DNA of 64,000 nucleotides from Streptomyces roseirectus (GCF_014489635.1 NZ_CP060828.1:5326501-5390500), one strand, 5' to 3'; counted from the first letter of the stretch, positions 1-8,183 are shown. The notes: generated from the sequence alone by a model not told the origin. Numbers and translations are program-made.

Positions 1-614
1 GGGTCGACCCGGCCCACCTCGGGCGAGATCAGCGACCCGCCGTCGTTGCCGACCGCGCCGTACCGGTCGTACCCGAGCCGGCGCATCAGCTCGGCCCAGG
101 CGCGGGCCACCCGGTACCGGTCCCAGCCGCGTTCCCGGGTCGGCCCGGAGAAACCGAAGCCCGGCACCGACGGAATGACGAGGTGGAACGCGTCCGCCGG
201 GTCGCCGCCGTGCGCCCGCGGGTCGGTGAGCGGGCCGATCACGTCCAGCCACTCGACCACCGAGGTCGGCCAGCCGTGGGTCAGGACCAGCGGCGTCGCG
301 CCCGGCTCCGGCGACCGCACGTGCAGGAAGTGGACGTTCTGGCCGTCGATCTCCGTGGTGAACTGCGGGTACGCGTTCAGCTTCGCCTCCCAGGCCCGCC
401 AGTCGTAGCCGGTGCGCCACCGCTCGACCAGCTGTCTGACGTAGCCCACCGGGACGCCGTACTCCCAGCCGGGCGGCACCGGGCCGGCCGGCGCCGGCCC
501 GCCCGCGGGCAGTTCCTCCGCCCACCGGGTCCGCGCCAGCCGCTCCTGGAGGTCGTCGAGGTCGGCCTGGGGGACGTCGATCCGGAACGGGGTGATCGTG
601 CTGTCGTTCGTCAT
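1..614 (-). CDS. Epoxide hydrolase family protein, 3' part outside window
   Basis: An alpha/beta hydrolase of the EPHX1-like type, which hydrolyses epoxides to diols. The translation starts [16 protein letters not shown], continues with the N-terminal epoxide-hydrolase lid segment ([11 protein letters not shown], then [13 protein letters not shown]), and reaches [14 protein letters not shown], which carries the HGWP oxyanion-hole motif. The GNDGG stretch near the window edge looks like the nucleophile elbow with Asp. The C-terminal part lies before position 1, so the later catalytic residues cannot be seen. The gene diverges from the WYL regulator with 63 bp between starts, so that regulator is a plausible controller. 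Confidence 0.85.
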   Translation of the reverse strand, partial: MTNDSTITPFRIDVPQADLDDLQERLARTRWAEELPAGGPAPAGPVPPGWEYGVPVGYVRQLVERWRTGYDWRAWEAKLNAYPQFTTEIDGQNVHFLHVRSPEPGATPLVLTHGWPTSVVEWLDVIGPLTDPRAHGGDPADAFHLVIPSVPGFGFSGPTRERGWDRYRVARAWAELMRRLGYDRYGAVGNDGGSLISPEVGRVD

Positions 615-677
615 GGCCGTCAGCGTAGGATCCCTTTAGGCAAGGTCCGTTCCTAATGAACCGGCAGACTCCGAAGC

Positions 678-1664
678 ATGTTGGAAACCTCGGCGCGGCT
701 GCTGCGCCTGCTCTCCCTGCTCCAGACGCCCCGCGAGTGGACCGGCTCCGAACTGGCCGAGCGGCTGGCGGTCAGCACCCGCACCGTCCGCAACGACGTG
801 GAACGCCTGCGGAACCTCGGCTACCCGGTGCACGGCACCCGGGGTTCGGTGGGCGGCTACCGGCTCGGCGCCGGCGCGGCGCTGCCGCCCCTGCTGCTCG
901 ACGACGAGGAGGCGGTCGCGGTGGCGATCGGGCTCCGCACCGCCGCCGGGGGCACCATCACCGGGGTCGAGGAGACCTCGCTGCGCGCGCTGACCAAGCT
1001 GGAACAGGTACTCCCGGCCCGCCTCCGGCGCCGCGTCGACGCCCTCAAGCAGTACGCCGTGGCGGTGCCCCGGGACGACCCGGGCCCACGGGTGGACGCC
1101 GACACGCTGAGCACCCTCGCCGCCGCCTGCCGGGACCACGAGCGCCTGCGCTTCGACTACCGCCGCCACGACGGCTCCGAGAGCCGGCGCGAGGTCGAAC
1201 CGTACCGGCTGGTCAACTGGGGACGCCGGTGGTACCTCGTCGGATTCGACGTCGCGCGGAGCGACTGGCGGACGTTCCGGGTGGACCGCCTCCACCCCCG
1301 CACCCCGACAGGCCCCCGATTCACCCCCCGCGACCTCCCCGAGGAAGCCGTCGACCAAGTACGCCGAGGCGTCTCCTCGGCCGCCTGGCGCTACCGGACC
1401 CAGGTCATCGTCCACGCACCGGCCGACCAACTCGCCGAGCGCATCACCCCCGCCATCGGCACCATCACGCCGGTCGACGCCACCCACTGCCTCCTGGACA
1501 CCGGCGCCGACAGCATCGAAGCCCTCGCCGTCCACCTCGGCCTGCTCGGCACCGACTTCACCGTGACCCACCCCGCCGAACTCGTCGCCCTCGTCCGCAC
1601 CCTCGCCGACCGCTACGACCGCGCCACCGAGCCCCGGCCGCCTCAGCAGCCGGGACCCGCGTGA
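678..1664 (+). CDS. YafY-type WYL-domain transcriptional regulator
   Basis: A 328-residue DNA-binding regulator. Residues about 1-60 form a DeoR-like winged helix (LLRLLSLLQTPREWTGSELAERL, then STRTVRNDVERLRNLGYPV). The middle and C-terminal parts are the WYL ligand-sensing domain: RLRFDYRRHDG, VEPYRLVNWGRRWYLVGFD, then a WCX-like tail. Length and architecture are normal for the family. It is divergent from the partial epoxide hydrolase across a 63-bp gap and probably regulates it; that link is inferred from position only. No ligand can be predicted. Confidence 0.88.
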   Translation: MLETSARLLRLLSLLQTPREWTGSELAERLAVSTRTVRNDVERLRNLGYPVHGTRGSVGGYRLGAGAALPPLLLDDEEAVAVAIGLRTAAGGTITGVEETSLRALTKLEQVLPARLRRRVDALKQYAVAVPRDDPGPRVDADTLSTLAAACRDHERLRFDYRRHDGSESRREVEPYRLVNWGRRWYLVGFDVARSDWRTFRVDRLHPRTPTGPRFTPRDLPEEAVDQVRRGVSSAAWRYRTQVIVHAPADQLAERITPAIGTITPVDATHCLLDTGADSIEALAVHLGLLGTDFTVTHPAELVALVRTLADRYDRATEPRPPQQPGPA

Positions 1665-1698
1665 ATCACCCTGCGCAGGCGATCGAGGACGCGCCGAC

Positions 1699-1773
1699 TC
1701 AGCGCTGGTGGTCGAGGAACACGCGGGCACGCTCGTCGAGTTCGGCCGCGACCCGTACGCCACGGGCCCGGCG
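1699..1773 (-). pseudogene. Remnant of a regulator gene tail
   Basis: About 75 bp, including the stop codon, encode ARGVRVAAELDERARVFLDHQR and match the last codons of the regulator at 2906-4276 (ARGVRIAAELDERARVFLDHHH). Nucleotide identity is strong from 1695 to 1773 against 2901 to 2979, in the same orientation. Upstream of it the frame is open but unlike the regulator, so only the tail survives. It is most simply the leftover of a tandem paralogue lost by deletion or replacement. Confidence 0.6.
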
Positions 1774-1874
1774 ACAGGCCACAGCCGCCCTGGACCACCG
1801 CCCGCAACGGCAGCACTCGGCCCCGAACACAACGGGCGGGGATTCCGAGAGCAACGCATCATGATCCACGGCAA

Positions 1875-2213
1875 TCACCCCGCGTCGGAAAACGCGTCCG
1901 CACCGAAGGGCCCACCTTCGTACGTGTACGGATAGTCCTCCCCCAAGGTCGCAAGCGCGGCGGCCCGCCGCCTCTCCCACTGCACCCGCAACTCCCACGC
2001 GGCCTCCACCTGAGCCTGCCGCTCGGCCTGACGCCGGAAGATCTCGGCAGCCTCGGCCTTGCTGGGGCTGGTCCACGGACGGGACCACGGGCTCTCGACC
2101 GGAACGGGGACCGGTACGGGCTCCGGGACACACTGCTTACGGCGCCTGCCCGTCGCGGGCAGGACGAGCGCGAGCAGGGTACGCAGGCATGCCGAGAGCC
2201 CTGATGGGGCCAC
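1875..2213 (-). CDS. Small Streptomyces hypothetical protein
   Basis: A 112-residue protein starting at GTG. It has a hydrophobic N-terminal stretch (TLLALVLPATG), a basic GRRRK patch, a Pro-Val repeat, and a charged helical segment (EAAEIFRRQAERQAQVEAAWELRVQWERRR). It ends in YPYTYEGGPFGADAF. Similar small proteins next to regulators are common in Streptomyces, but I know of no function. No clear ribosome binding site precedes the GTG (it follows an A-rich run), so the start is uncertain. It lies downstream of the NUDIX gene on the same strand. Confidence 0.5.
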   Translation of the reverse strand: MAPSGLSACLRTLLALVLPATGRRRKQCVPEPVPVPVPVESPWSRPWTSPSKAEAAEIFRRQAERQAQVEAAWELRVQWERRRAAALATLGEDYPYTYEGGPFGADAFSDAG

Positions 2214-2248
2214 TTTTTTGTTGTGCTGCGCACGCTACCGCCGAGATC

Positions 2249-2262
2249 CGCTTCGCGAAGCG
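2249..2262. terminator. Short perfect palindrome after the NUDIX gene
   Basis: The 14-bp palindrome CGCTTCGCGAAGCG sits between the NUDIX stop and the small gene. It can form a hairpin but has no following T-run, so a terminator role is only possible. Confidence 0.3.
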
Positions 2263-2318
2263 AAACTCTGTACGTCTGCCTGGGAGTTGGCTGATCCGCC
2301 CGCTGACCGGACGACTCG

Positions 2319-2762
2319 TCAGTGACTGCCGGGCTGCCATCCGTGCACGGAGAACGGTTCGCCCTTGAGGTGGTGGGCGATCCCGAGCGCGTTGTACGGG
2401 ACGGTGTTGCCGGGGAGTTGGTCGGGCCGGTGCCAGGACAGTCCCGCGCATTTGGCGGGTTCGGCGTTGTACGGTTCGCCGTCCCAGTGGGTGGCGGTGA
2501 AGAACCAGCCGATCCGCTGGTGACCTTCGGGGTTGAGGTAGTGCATGACGTGCACGGGGTGCAGGGCGGCGGGGTCGATGTGCACGCCGACTTCTTCGAG
2601 GGCTTCGCGTGCGGCGGCCTGGACGACGTTCTCGTCCTCGACCTTCCCGGAGGGCAGGTTGAGCATCCCGTCGGCGTACCCGGTGCCCTGGCGTTCGGCG
2701 AGGAGGATGCGCCCTTCTCGTTCCAGGATGACCATGACGTCGATGACGGGCTGGGCGGGCAT
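2319..2762 (-). CDS. NUDIX hydrolase
   Basis: A 147-residue NUDIX pyrophosphohydrolase. VMVILEREGRILLAERQGTGYADGMLNLPSG leads into the Nudix box GKVEDENVVQAAAREALEEV, followed by GV. The REALEEVG metal-binding core is intact. The spacing from the box glycine to REALEE is one residue shorter than the canonical GX5EX7REUXEEXGU, as if the usual Gly between D and E were deleted; I confirmed this on the nucleotide sequence. Substrate unknown. It lies 143 bp downstream of the TPR-type regulator on the same strand and may be co-transcribed with it, but its place in the peptide locus is unproven. Confidence 0.88.
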   Translation of the reverse strand: MPAQPVIDVMVILEREGRILLAERQGTGYADGMLNLPSGKVEDENVVQAAAREALEEVGVHIDPAALHPVHVMHYLNPEGHQRIGWFFTATHWDGEPYNAEPAKCAGLSWHRPDQLPGNTVPYNALGIAHHLKGEPFSVHGWQPGSH

Positions 2763-2905
2763 GGGGTCCCTTCCTGTTGGTGTGCGGGGCAGGAGGGACC
2801 CTAGTGGGCCGTGTCAGTCGGTTATGAGCCCCATCTCCTCAACGCGTTCGGCGGTCCAGCGGACACGTTCGGCGACGGTGAGTCCGAGGACGGGGGCGCT
2901 CCGAC

Positions 2906-4276
2906 TCAGTGGTGGTGGTCGAGGAACACGCGTGCGCGTTCGTCGAGTTCGGCCGCGATCCGTACGCCACGGGCCCGGTACGGGCGTAGGTCGGAGCGCA
3001 GGGAGCGGACGGCTTTGAGGGTGCGGGTGGACTTCACCCCGGCCATGGCGTCGATCGCGCGGCCCCAGGTGATGCACGCTTGCTCGACGCTCCCCTGTTG
3101 CGCCTGCTGCTCGGCCTGGGCGACCAGATCGAGGGCGATGATCCGCGCGTACGTCGTCCCAGGACGGCTCGCCGCCGCGGTGGCGTACTGCCGGGCGGCG
3201 TTCGGGCGGTCGCCGAGCGTCTCGAAGACCTTCGCCGTCCGGGAGTGGACGGTGGCCGCAGGCGGCCCCCACACCAGTGCCCAGAACGGCACCTCGTCCC
3301 CGGCCGCCAGCGCATTCTCGGCAAGTCGGACGTCGGCGAGGGCACGTCGGGTCTGGCCGGTCTTGGCGAGCGCGTGCGCGTGGGTGACGGCGAACAGTGC
3401 CTCGACCTGCTGGCCGACGCGGCCCTTGGCACGGTCCCAGCCCGTCTCGGCGAGGGCCAGGCAGTGCTCGGGCCGGTGCAGTTTCATGCCCTGCTGGGAC
3501 ATCGTGCGCATCACGAAACCGTCCTGCCCGGGAACGCCGGAGGCTCGCGCGAGGGCGAGCGACTGGAAGTAGTACCGCTGAGCTAGTCCTTGCTCCCCAC
3601 TGTCGTACGCCTTCCAGCCACACAGGTGGGCCGCTGCCGAGGCGACGGACAGTGCCTCGGCGCGGACTTCGTCGCTCGCGAACCGGCCCCGGCACAGGTG
3701 CGCGACGTCGGTGATGAGGTACTGCACGAACGCGGAGCGTCCGTGTTGTCCGCCATGGCGCTCGTCCATGTCCATGAAGAGCTTCACCATGTCGCGGACG
3801 GCGACGACGTCGGCGTGGCCGGCGACTCCTCCTCCGCTGACCGCACGGGTCCGGGCGGCGGCTTCCTGGACCGTCTGAAGTGGCATCGTCGCGGCGGCCA
3901 TGGAGTAGGCGGAGGCGGCCAGGAAACGGCGGCGGTTCACGTCGGCCTCCCCGAGTGCGGTGAGCGTTTCGATGGGATCGAAATCCAGCGTCAGCCCGAT
4001 GCTGTCATCTTCGCCACCGGTCGGGGAACCGAGTCCGAGGTCTTCGCGGGTGATCCGGCGGCCCAGACGGCGGGACAGCGCCTCGGCGAGGTAGCCGATG
4101 GTCGGAACGGCCGGGATCGCGCCGAGCGTCCAGTGATGGACAGCCGACTTGTTCGTCCCCAGACGCTGGCCGCTCTCCAACGCCACGGCCTTCACTGCGC
4201 GTGCGACGCCGTCGTACGGCAGCCCGGACTCCTCGATCAGCGCCTTGAGCTGATGGTTCGCAGTGCGCTGAGTCAT
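2906..4276 (-). CDS. Streptomyces TPR-type transcriptional regulator
   Basis: A 456-residue member of a Streptomyces regulator family. An N-terminal HTH-like segment (HQLKALIEESGLPYDGVARAVKAVALESGQRLGTNKSAVHHW) is followed by VNRRRFLAASAYSMAAATMPL, a stretch often mistaken for a Tat signal. A long helical TPR-like region with SLALARASGVPGQDGFVMRTMSQQGMKL follows, then the tail ELDERARVFLDHHH. I chose ATG 4276 over the longer frame to 4354 because GAGGGCAGGAC lies just upstream and the protein then begins MTQRTANHQL, which fits the HTH. A 6-bp-arm palindrome immediately upstream suggests autoregulation. It diverges from the precursor peptide gene. Confidence 0.75.
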   Translation of the reverse strand: MTQRTANHQLKALIEESGLPYDGVARAVKAVALESGQRLGTNKSAVHHWTLGAIPAVPTIGYLAEALSRRLGRRITREDLGLGSPTGGEDDSIGLTLDFDPIETLTALGEADVNRRRFLAASAYSMAAATMPLQTVQEAAARTRAVSGGGVAGHADVVAVRDMVKLFMDMDERHGGQHGRSAFVQYLITDVAHLCRGRFASDEVRAEALSVASAAAHLCGWKAYDSGEQGLAQRYYFQSLALARASGVPGQDGFVMRTMSQQGMKLHRPEHCLALAETGWDRAKGRVGQQVEALFAVTHAHALAKTGQTRRALADVRLAENALAAGDEVPFWALVWGPPAATVHSRTAKVFETLGDRPNAARQYATAAASRPGTTYARIIALDLVAQAEQQAQQGSVEQACITWGRAIDAMAGVKSTRTLKAVRSLRSDLRPYRARGVRIAAELDERARVFLDHHH

Positions 4277-4289
4277 GGCGTCCTGCCCT

Positions 4290-4306
4290 CGTATACCCGA
4301 TATACG
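4290..4306. promoter_or_regulatory. Inverted repeat, candidate regulator operator
   Basis: CGTATA and TATACG, separated by 5 bp, form a perfect inverted repeat 14 bp ahead of the regulator start. It faces the divergent precursor gene 110 bp away. This AT-rich block stands out in GC-rich DNA and could also contain -10 elements. Confidence 0.45.
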
Positions 4307-4415
4307 GCTCCACGCGCTCGACACAGTACCCGCCAACCCCCTTGCCCTGTTCACTGATTGACGAAGCCCGATGACGTTCCGTCAGCGGGTTCGGTCGCCA
4401 AGGAAGGAGTTCGCC

Positions 4416-4544
4416 ATGAAGGACCAGACGCGTCCGTGGGAGTCCGTGTTCGCCGGACCGGAGATCACCGCCGCGCCGGGTGACACCGCCCGCTACGACG
4501 ACAAGGCCGCCGAGACCTCGGACCAGGGCCGCTTCGAGGACTGA
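4416..4544 (+). CDS. Putative lasso-like RiPP precursor peptide
   Basis: A 42-residue ORF starting MKDQTRPWESVFAG and ending SDQGRFED. AAGGAAGGAG lies just before the ATG. It faces away from the regulator and precedes the macrolactam cyclase and ABC exporter genes. Residues 12-17 (FAGPEI) fit the aromatic-xx-Pro-x-aliphatic motif of lasso leader peptides. A possible core begins at Gly22 (GDTARYDDKAAET), which would close a ring on Asp28 or Asp29 with Lys30 just after it, a layout reminiscent of albusnodin. A canonical leader threonine at -2 is missing, so the core boundary is a guess; a core starting at Ala25 with Glu33 as acceptor is an alternative. No separate RRE or leader protease gene is nearby. 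Confidence 0.55.
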   Translation: MKDQTRPWESVFAGPEITAAPGDTARYDDKAAETSDQGRFED

Positions 4545-4580
4545 GCCACAGCACCGCACATAAGGCACCACCAGAGTCAC

Positions 4581-4617
4581 CGGGGCCCGCGTCTGGCCGA
4601 GAGCCGCGCGGGCCCCG
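4581..4617 (+). terminator. Strong hairpin between precursor and cyclase genes
   Basis: A perfect 11-bp GC stem, CGGGGCCCGCG (4581-4591) with CGCGGGCCCCG (4607-4617), has a 15-nt loop and no T-run. Its place 37 bp after the precursor stop and 32 bp before the cyclase start suits a partial terminator or mRNA 3' stabiliser, letting the peptide be made in excess over the enzyme. Confidence 0.6.
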
Positions 4618-4649
4618 TCGCATGTCCGACGAGAAAGGAGACCAGAAGG

Positions 4650-6227
4650 ATGTTGACGTTATCGGTGAACGTACGGACCGGTTCGGGGCCGTGGGTATGG
4701 CGAGGGGAGGAAGAGGGATGGGGTTGCGGTGCGGACCGTGTCCGGCCCCTGGACCACCCGGCACTGGAGGCGCGGGCGATCACCGACGGCACCCACACGC
4801 TGCTGGTCGTACGAGAGCGCGCCGTCGGCCGCCCCTCGCTGCTGCGATCGATCTCCCCGGCCCGGGTCGATGAGGCGGTGTACGGCCGCGCGCTGAAGGA
4901 GTGCCAGGACTGGCCGCTCCAGAGCATCTGGATCGAGGTCGGCCCGGACGGGCTCCGCCTGACGACGGGGCTCGGCGGGGTGTGCCCGCTGTACCTCGCC
5001 CACGACGCCGGGCGGCTGACGGGCTCGTGGCAGCTGATGGACCTGCGCGCCCACCTCGGCGCGAACTGGCTGGAGGAACGGGAGGTGATGCGGCTGCTGA
5101 CCGGCTTTCCCCGCTACGGGCACGACACACTGTTCACCACCGTCAAGCGACTGTCGGAACGCTCCACTGCCTACGCGGACGCCGAGAGCCTGCGCCTGGT
5201 GTATCCGTCGGCGGCAGAGCACGCCCAGCCCTCCCAACTCGCCGACCACATCGGTGAGTCCGAACTCGTCGCCGCCTTCGAGGCCCTGACGGACCACGTG
5301 TTCGCCAAGAGGCCCGTCGCGGCGGGGCAGACGGCGGCCCAACTGTCCGGGGGCATGGACTCCACCAACCTCGCCATCTCCCTCGCGCTGGCGCACCCGG
5401 GGGTGATCACCCCATGTGCGATGCTCATTGGGGGAGAGGCGGGACCCCAGCAGGAGGCGCGGCGCCGGGCGGTCATCGAGCGGACCGGGTTCGCCGCCGA
5501 CGTGACCGTGCGAGCTGCCGACCACCCGGTGCTCTCCCCCGGCGGACTACGACGCTCCCGGGCGCAGGAGATTAGCCCGCTGGACGAGCCGCATCTGGAG
5601 GCCGCCGACGCGCTCGCCCAGGCCCTGCGAGCCCGAGGCGTCCACACGGTGGCGGCCGGGTTCGGCGGTGACGAGATCGCCCGAACCCGCCGCGCTTCCG
5701 GCGAACCCCCTCGTACGCCTGTCGCACCGTCCTGGTGCGGCGAGCGGGTGTGCGACCTGCTGAGCGAGGTGGACAACGGGATCTCCCCGGCGACCGTGGC
5801 ACCGGAAACCGCGCTGATCGCCCTGGAGGTCGCCACCCCGCTCATGGCCCGGCGCGGACTGTGGACGGTCGCCCCGTTCACCGATGCGGACATGGTCCGC
5901 TTCGGACACCGCCTGCCCGTGGAATGGAAGAAGGACAAGCGTCTGCTGCACCGGCGGCTCGCTGCCCGCGCCCTGCCCGAGGACGTGGTGAACCCGCCGC
6001 TGCGGGAGAACTTCGGCCATCTGATGAACACCGCCGTCCACCGTCATGCGACCGAGCTGCTGCGTGGCTGGGGCAAAGACCTCCACCTCACTGAGCAGGG
6101 CTACCTCGATCCAGCCATGCTCGCCGAGACCATCGAGCGGGCCGCCGTCAGCCCCGAGGACGCTGCTCCGTACCGTACTGGCCTCTACCTCATCACTGCC
6201 GTCGAGTTGGCCCTGCGTGCGCTGTAG
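4650..6227 (+). CDS. Asparagine-synthetase-like macrolactam cyclase
   Basis: A 525-residue ATP-dependent amide-forming enzyme of the asparagine synthetase fold. The N-terminal half is glutaminase-like but has no N-terminal catalytic Cys. The C-terminal half starts with the ATP-pyrophosphatase loop LSGGMDSTN (about residues 231-239) and contains GFGGDEIAR and a PFTDADMVRFGHRLP segment typical of AsnB synthetase domains. Lasso cyclases share this layout and activate an Asp/Glu side chain for ring closure, and the protein resembles the group annotated as albusnodin/ikarugamycin macrolactam cyclases. AAAGGAG lies 9 bp before ATG. Codon 4 is TTA, implying bldA-dependent translation. The exporter gene follows after 75 bp. 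Confidence 0.8.
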   Translation: MLTLSVNVRTGSGPWVWRGEEEGWGCGADRVRPLDHPALEARAITDGTHTLLVVRERAVGRPSLLRSISPARVDEAVYGRALKECQDWPLQSIWIEVGPDGLRLTTGLGGVCPLYLAHDAGRLTGSWQLMDLRAHLGANWLEEREVMRLLTGFPRYGHDTLFTTVKRLSERSTAYADAESLRLVYPSAAEHAQPSQLADHIGESELVAAFEALTDHVFAKRPVAAGQTAAQLSGGMDSTNLAISLALAHPGVITPCAMLIGGEAGPQQEARRRAVIERTGFAADVTVRAADHPVLSPGGLRRSRAQEISPLDEPHLEAADALAQALRARGVHTVAAGFGGDEIARTRRASGEPPRTPVAPSWCGERVCDLLSEVDNGISPATVAPETALIALEVATPLMARRGLWTVAPFTDADMVRFGHRLPVEWKKDKRLLHRRLAARALPEDVVNPPLRENFGHLMNTAVHRHATELLRGWGKDLHLTEQGYLDPAMLAETIERAAVSPEDAAPYRTGLYLITAVELALRAL

Positions 6228-6302
6228 ACGCCTCCTCCACCGGCTGGGCGACTTCGGCGTAATCGGCCCCGTACGCCCCGCAGGTCCCGCAAGGATGGGC
6301 GG

Positions 6303-8183
6303 GTGACCGACTCCTCACCCGCCCCGAAAACTCCCGCCGCACCGGCGCAGCAGGTCGGTTACCGATCCGACCCGCACGCCGAGGACATCGCCAGTGCGAC
6401 CTGGTGGCGGATGGCCTCCCGCCTCCCGCGTACTCTCGGCGCCGCCGTACGGCTCGGCTGGGCAGCCGACCGGCCCGCGATGCTCTGGCTGGGCCTCACC
6501 CAACTCGTCGTAGCCGTCTCCGCCGCTGTCGCCCTTGCCGCGTTGCCCGGCGCGATGAACCACCTCTTCAGCGGTGGGGACGTCGCCGCGCGCGTGACGG
6601 CTGCGACTCCCGCGCTCGTCGTCGCCGCCGTGGCGAGTGCCGTACGGGCGGGGGCGGACGCGCTTGCGGTCTACGCAGCCGCTCGCCTCGCTCCCGAAGT
6701 CGCCACCGAGGCTGACCTCCAGATCCTCGCCGCCGCCCCGCAGGTCGAACTGGAGGCGTACGACCGGCCCGGGTTCACCGACCGCCTCCAGGCCGCAGGC
6801 AAAGGCGCTGAGGCCACCGAGGACCTGATCGGCGACGCGCAGGCCATGGTCTCCGCGCTCGCCCAACTCGTCGCCGCCGCATCGGTGCTGACGGTTCTGC
6901 ACCCGCTGCTCCTCCCGCTGCTTCTGCTGGCCGTGGTGCCGAAGGGCGCCGCAGCGGTGACCACCGCGCGCATCCAGCACCACGCGGACTTCCAGAACAT
7001 CTCCGACAATCACCTGCGTTACCTGCTGCGGTACTACTCCACCGACCGCCGTACCGCCGCCGAGGTCCGCGCCGCCACCATGTCCGGCTTCCTGATGACC
7101 TGGTACCGGGAGATCACCGACCGGATCAAGGCCACTCACCGGGAGGCGGCGCCGCGCGTGCTGCGGGTGACCCTGGTCGGCTCCGCCGTCAGCGGGCTCA
7201 TGCTCGCCGCCACGTGGGCCGCGCTCGGGTGGCTCGCCGCGACCGGACGGATGGACCTCGCGGTCGCCGCGACCGCTGTGGTGGCCGTACGGACGTCGAC
7301 CGGTGCGCTGACCTCGCTGGTGATGGCCGCCGCCCGCACCTTCCGTACCAGCCTCTACCTGGAGGACTGGCAGTCCTTCCTGCGTCACGCGAAGAGCCTG
7401 CGCGCCGAGCGTGGCAACGCGGTGATCCCGGACGAGGCGCCCGTCGAGATCGAGGCGAAGAACGTCACCTACGCCTACCCGGGCGCCGGGTCTCCGGCGG
7501 TGGACGACGTCAGCCTCACCCTGCGCCAGGGCGAACTCATCGCGCTGGTCGGCGAGAACGGCTCCGGGAAGACCACTCTCTCCCGCCTCCTCACCGGCCT
7601 GTACCTGCCCACCTCCGGCACGGTCACCTGGGACGGCACAGACCTCGCCGAGGCCGACCCGACAGGCGTCTGGTCGAAGGTCGGGCTCGTGCCGCAGGAC
7701 TACACCCGCTGGCCCATGGACCTGCGCGCCAACATCCACCTCGGCCAGCCCCGCAGTGACGACGACACCTCGCTGCTCCAGGCCGCGCATGCGGCCGGCG
7801 CGGACGGTGTCATCGACAAGGCTCCGTACGGGCTCGACACCCTGGTCGCCGGCTCCAATTGGGGCGGCACCGACCTGTCCGGCGGACAGTGGCAGCGCAT
7901 CGCGGTCGCCCGCGCGTTCTATCGGGACGCCGCCATGCTGATGCTCGACGAGCCGACGTCCGCGATGGACCCGAGGGCCGAGCACCTGGTGATCCGCCGC
8001 TTCAAGGAACTCGCCGCAGGCAAGGCCGCCGTGTTCGTGACGCACAACCTGGAGAACGCCCGCATCGCGGACCGCGTCGTCGTCCTCGACCACGGCCGGA
8101 TCGTCGAGACGGGGACCTTCGAATCCCTCCTCGAAGCGGCGGGCCTGTTCGCCGAGCTCTACAAACTCGCGCAAGACCGGTGA
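6303..8183 (+). CDS. ABC exporter, fused membrane and ATPase domains
   Basis: A 626-residue half-transporter. The N-terminal half has several hydrophobic membrane segments (for example LWLGLTQLVVAVSAAVALAAL and VLHPLLLPLLLLAVV). The C-terminal ATPase has Walker A GENGSGKTT (about residue 417), Q-loop VPQD, signature LSGGQWQR (about residue 525), Walker B MLMLDEPTS and an H-loop THN. No N-terminal C39 peptidase is present, so it would export but not cleave a leader. In lasso and related clusters such a protein exports the product and gives immunity. It starts GTG, follows the cyclase by 75 bp, and is probably in the same operon. Confidence 0.88.
   Translation: MTDSSPAPKTPAAPAQQVGYRSDPHAEDIASATWWRMASRLPRTLGAAVRLGWAADRPAMLWLGLTQLVVAVSAAVALAALPGAMNHLFSGGDVAARVTAATPALVVAAVASAVRAGADALAVYAAARLAPEVATEADLQILAAAPQVELEAYDRPGFTDRLQAAGKGAEATEDLIGDAQAMVSALAQLVAAASVLTVLHPLLLPLLLLAVVPKGAAAVTTARIQHHADFQNISDNHLRYLLRYYSTDRRTAAEVRAATMSGFLMTWYREITDRIKATHREAAPRVLRVTLVGSAVSGLMLAATWAALGWLAATGRMDLAVAATAVVAVRTSTGALTSLVMAAARTFRTSLYLEDWQSFLRHAKSLRAERGNAVIPDEAPVEIEAKNVTYAYPGAGSPAVDDVSLTLRQGELIALVGENGSGKTTLSRLLTGLYLPTSGTVTWDGTDLAEADPTGVWSKVGLVPQDYTRWPMDLRANIHLGQPRSDDDTSLLQAAHAAGADGVIDKAPYGLDTLVAGSNWGGTDLSGGQWQRIAVARAFYRDAAMLMLDEPTSAMDPRAEHLVIRRFKELAAGKAAVFVTHNLENARIADRVVVLDHGRIVETGTFESLLEAAGLFAELYKLAQDR

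Noticed and set aside
636..1874. Long minus-strand frame antisense to the WYL regulator
   Set aside because: Typical high-GC shadow: the plus strand encodes a coherent YafY protein, the antisense one only low-complexity sequence.
1776..2133. Upstream continuation of the 1699 remnant as a full gene
   Set aside because: Only the last 25 codons match the regulator family; upstream translation overlaps the small gene at 1875 in another frame and has no homology.
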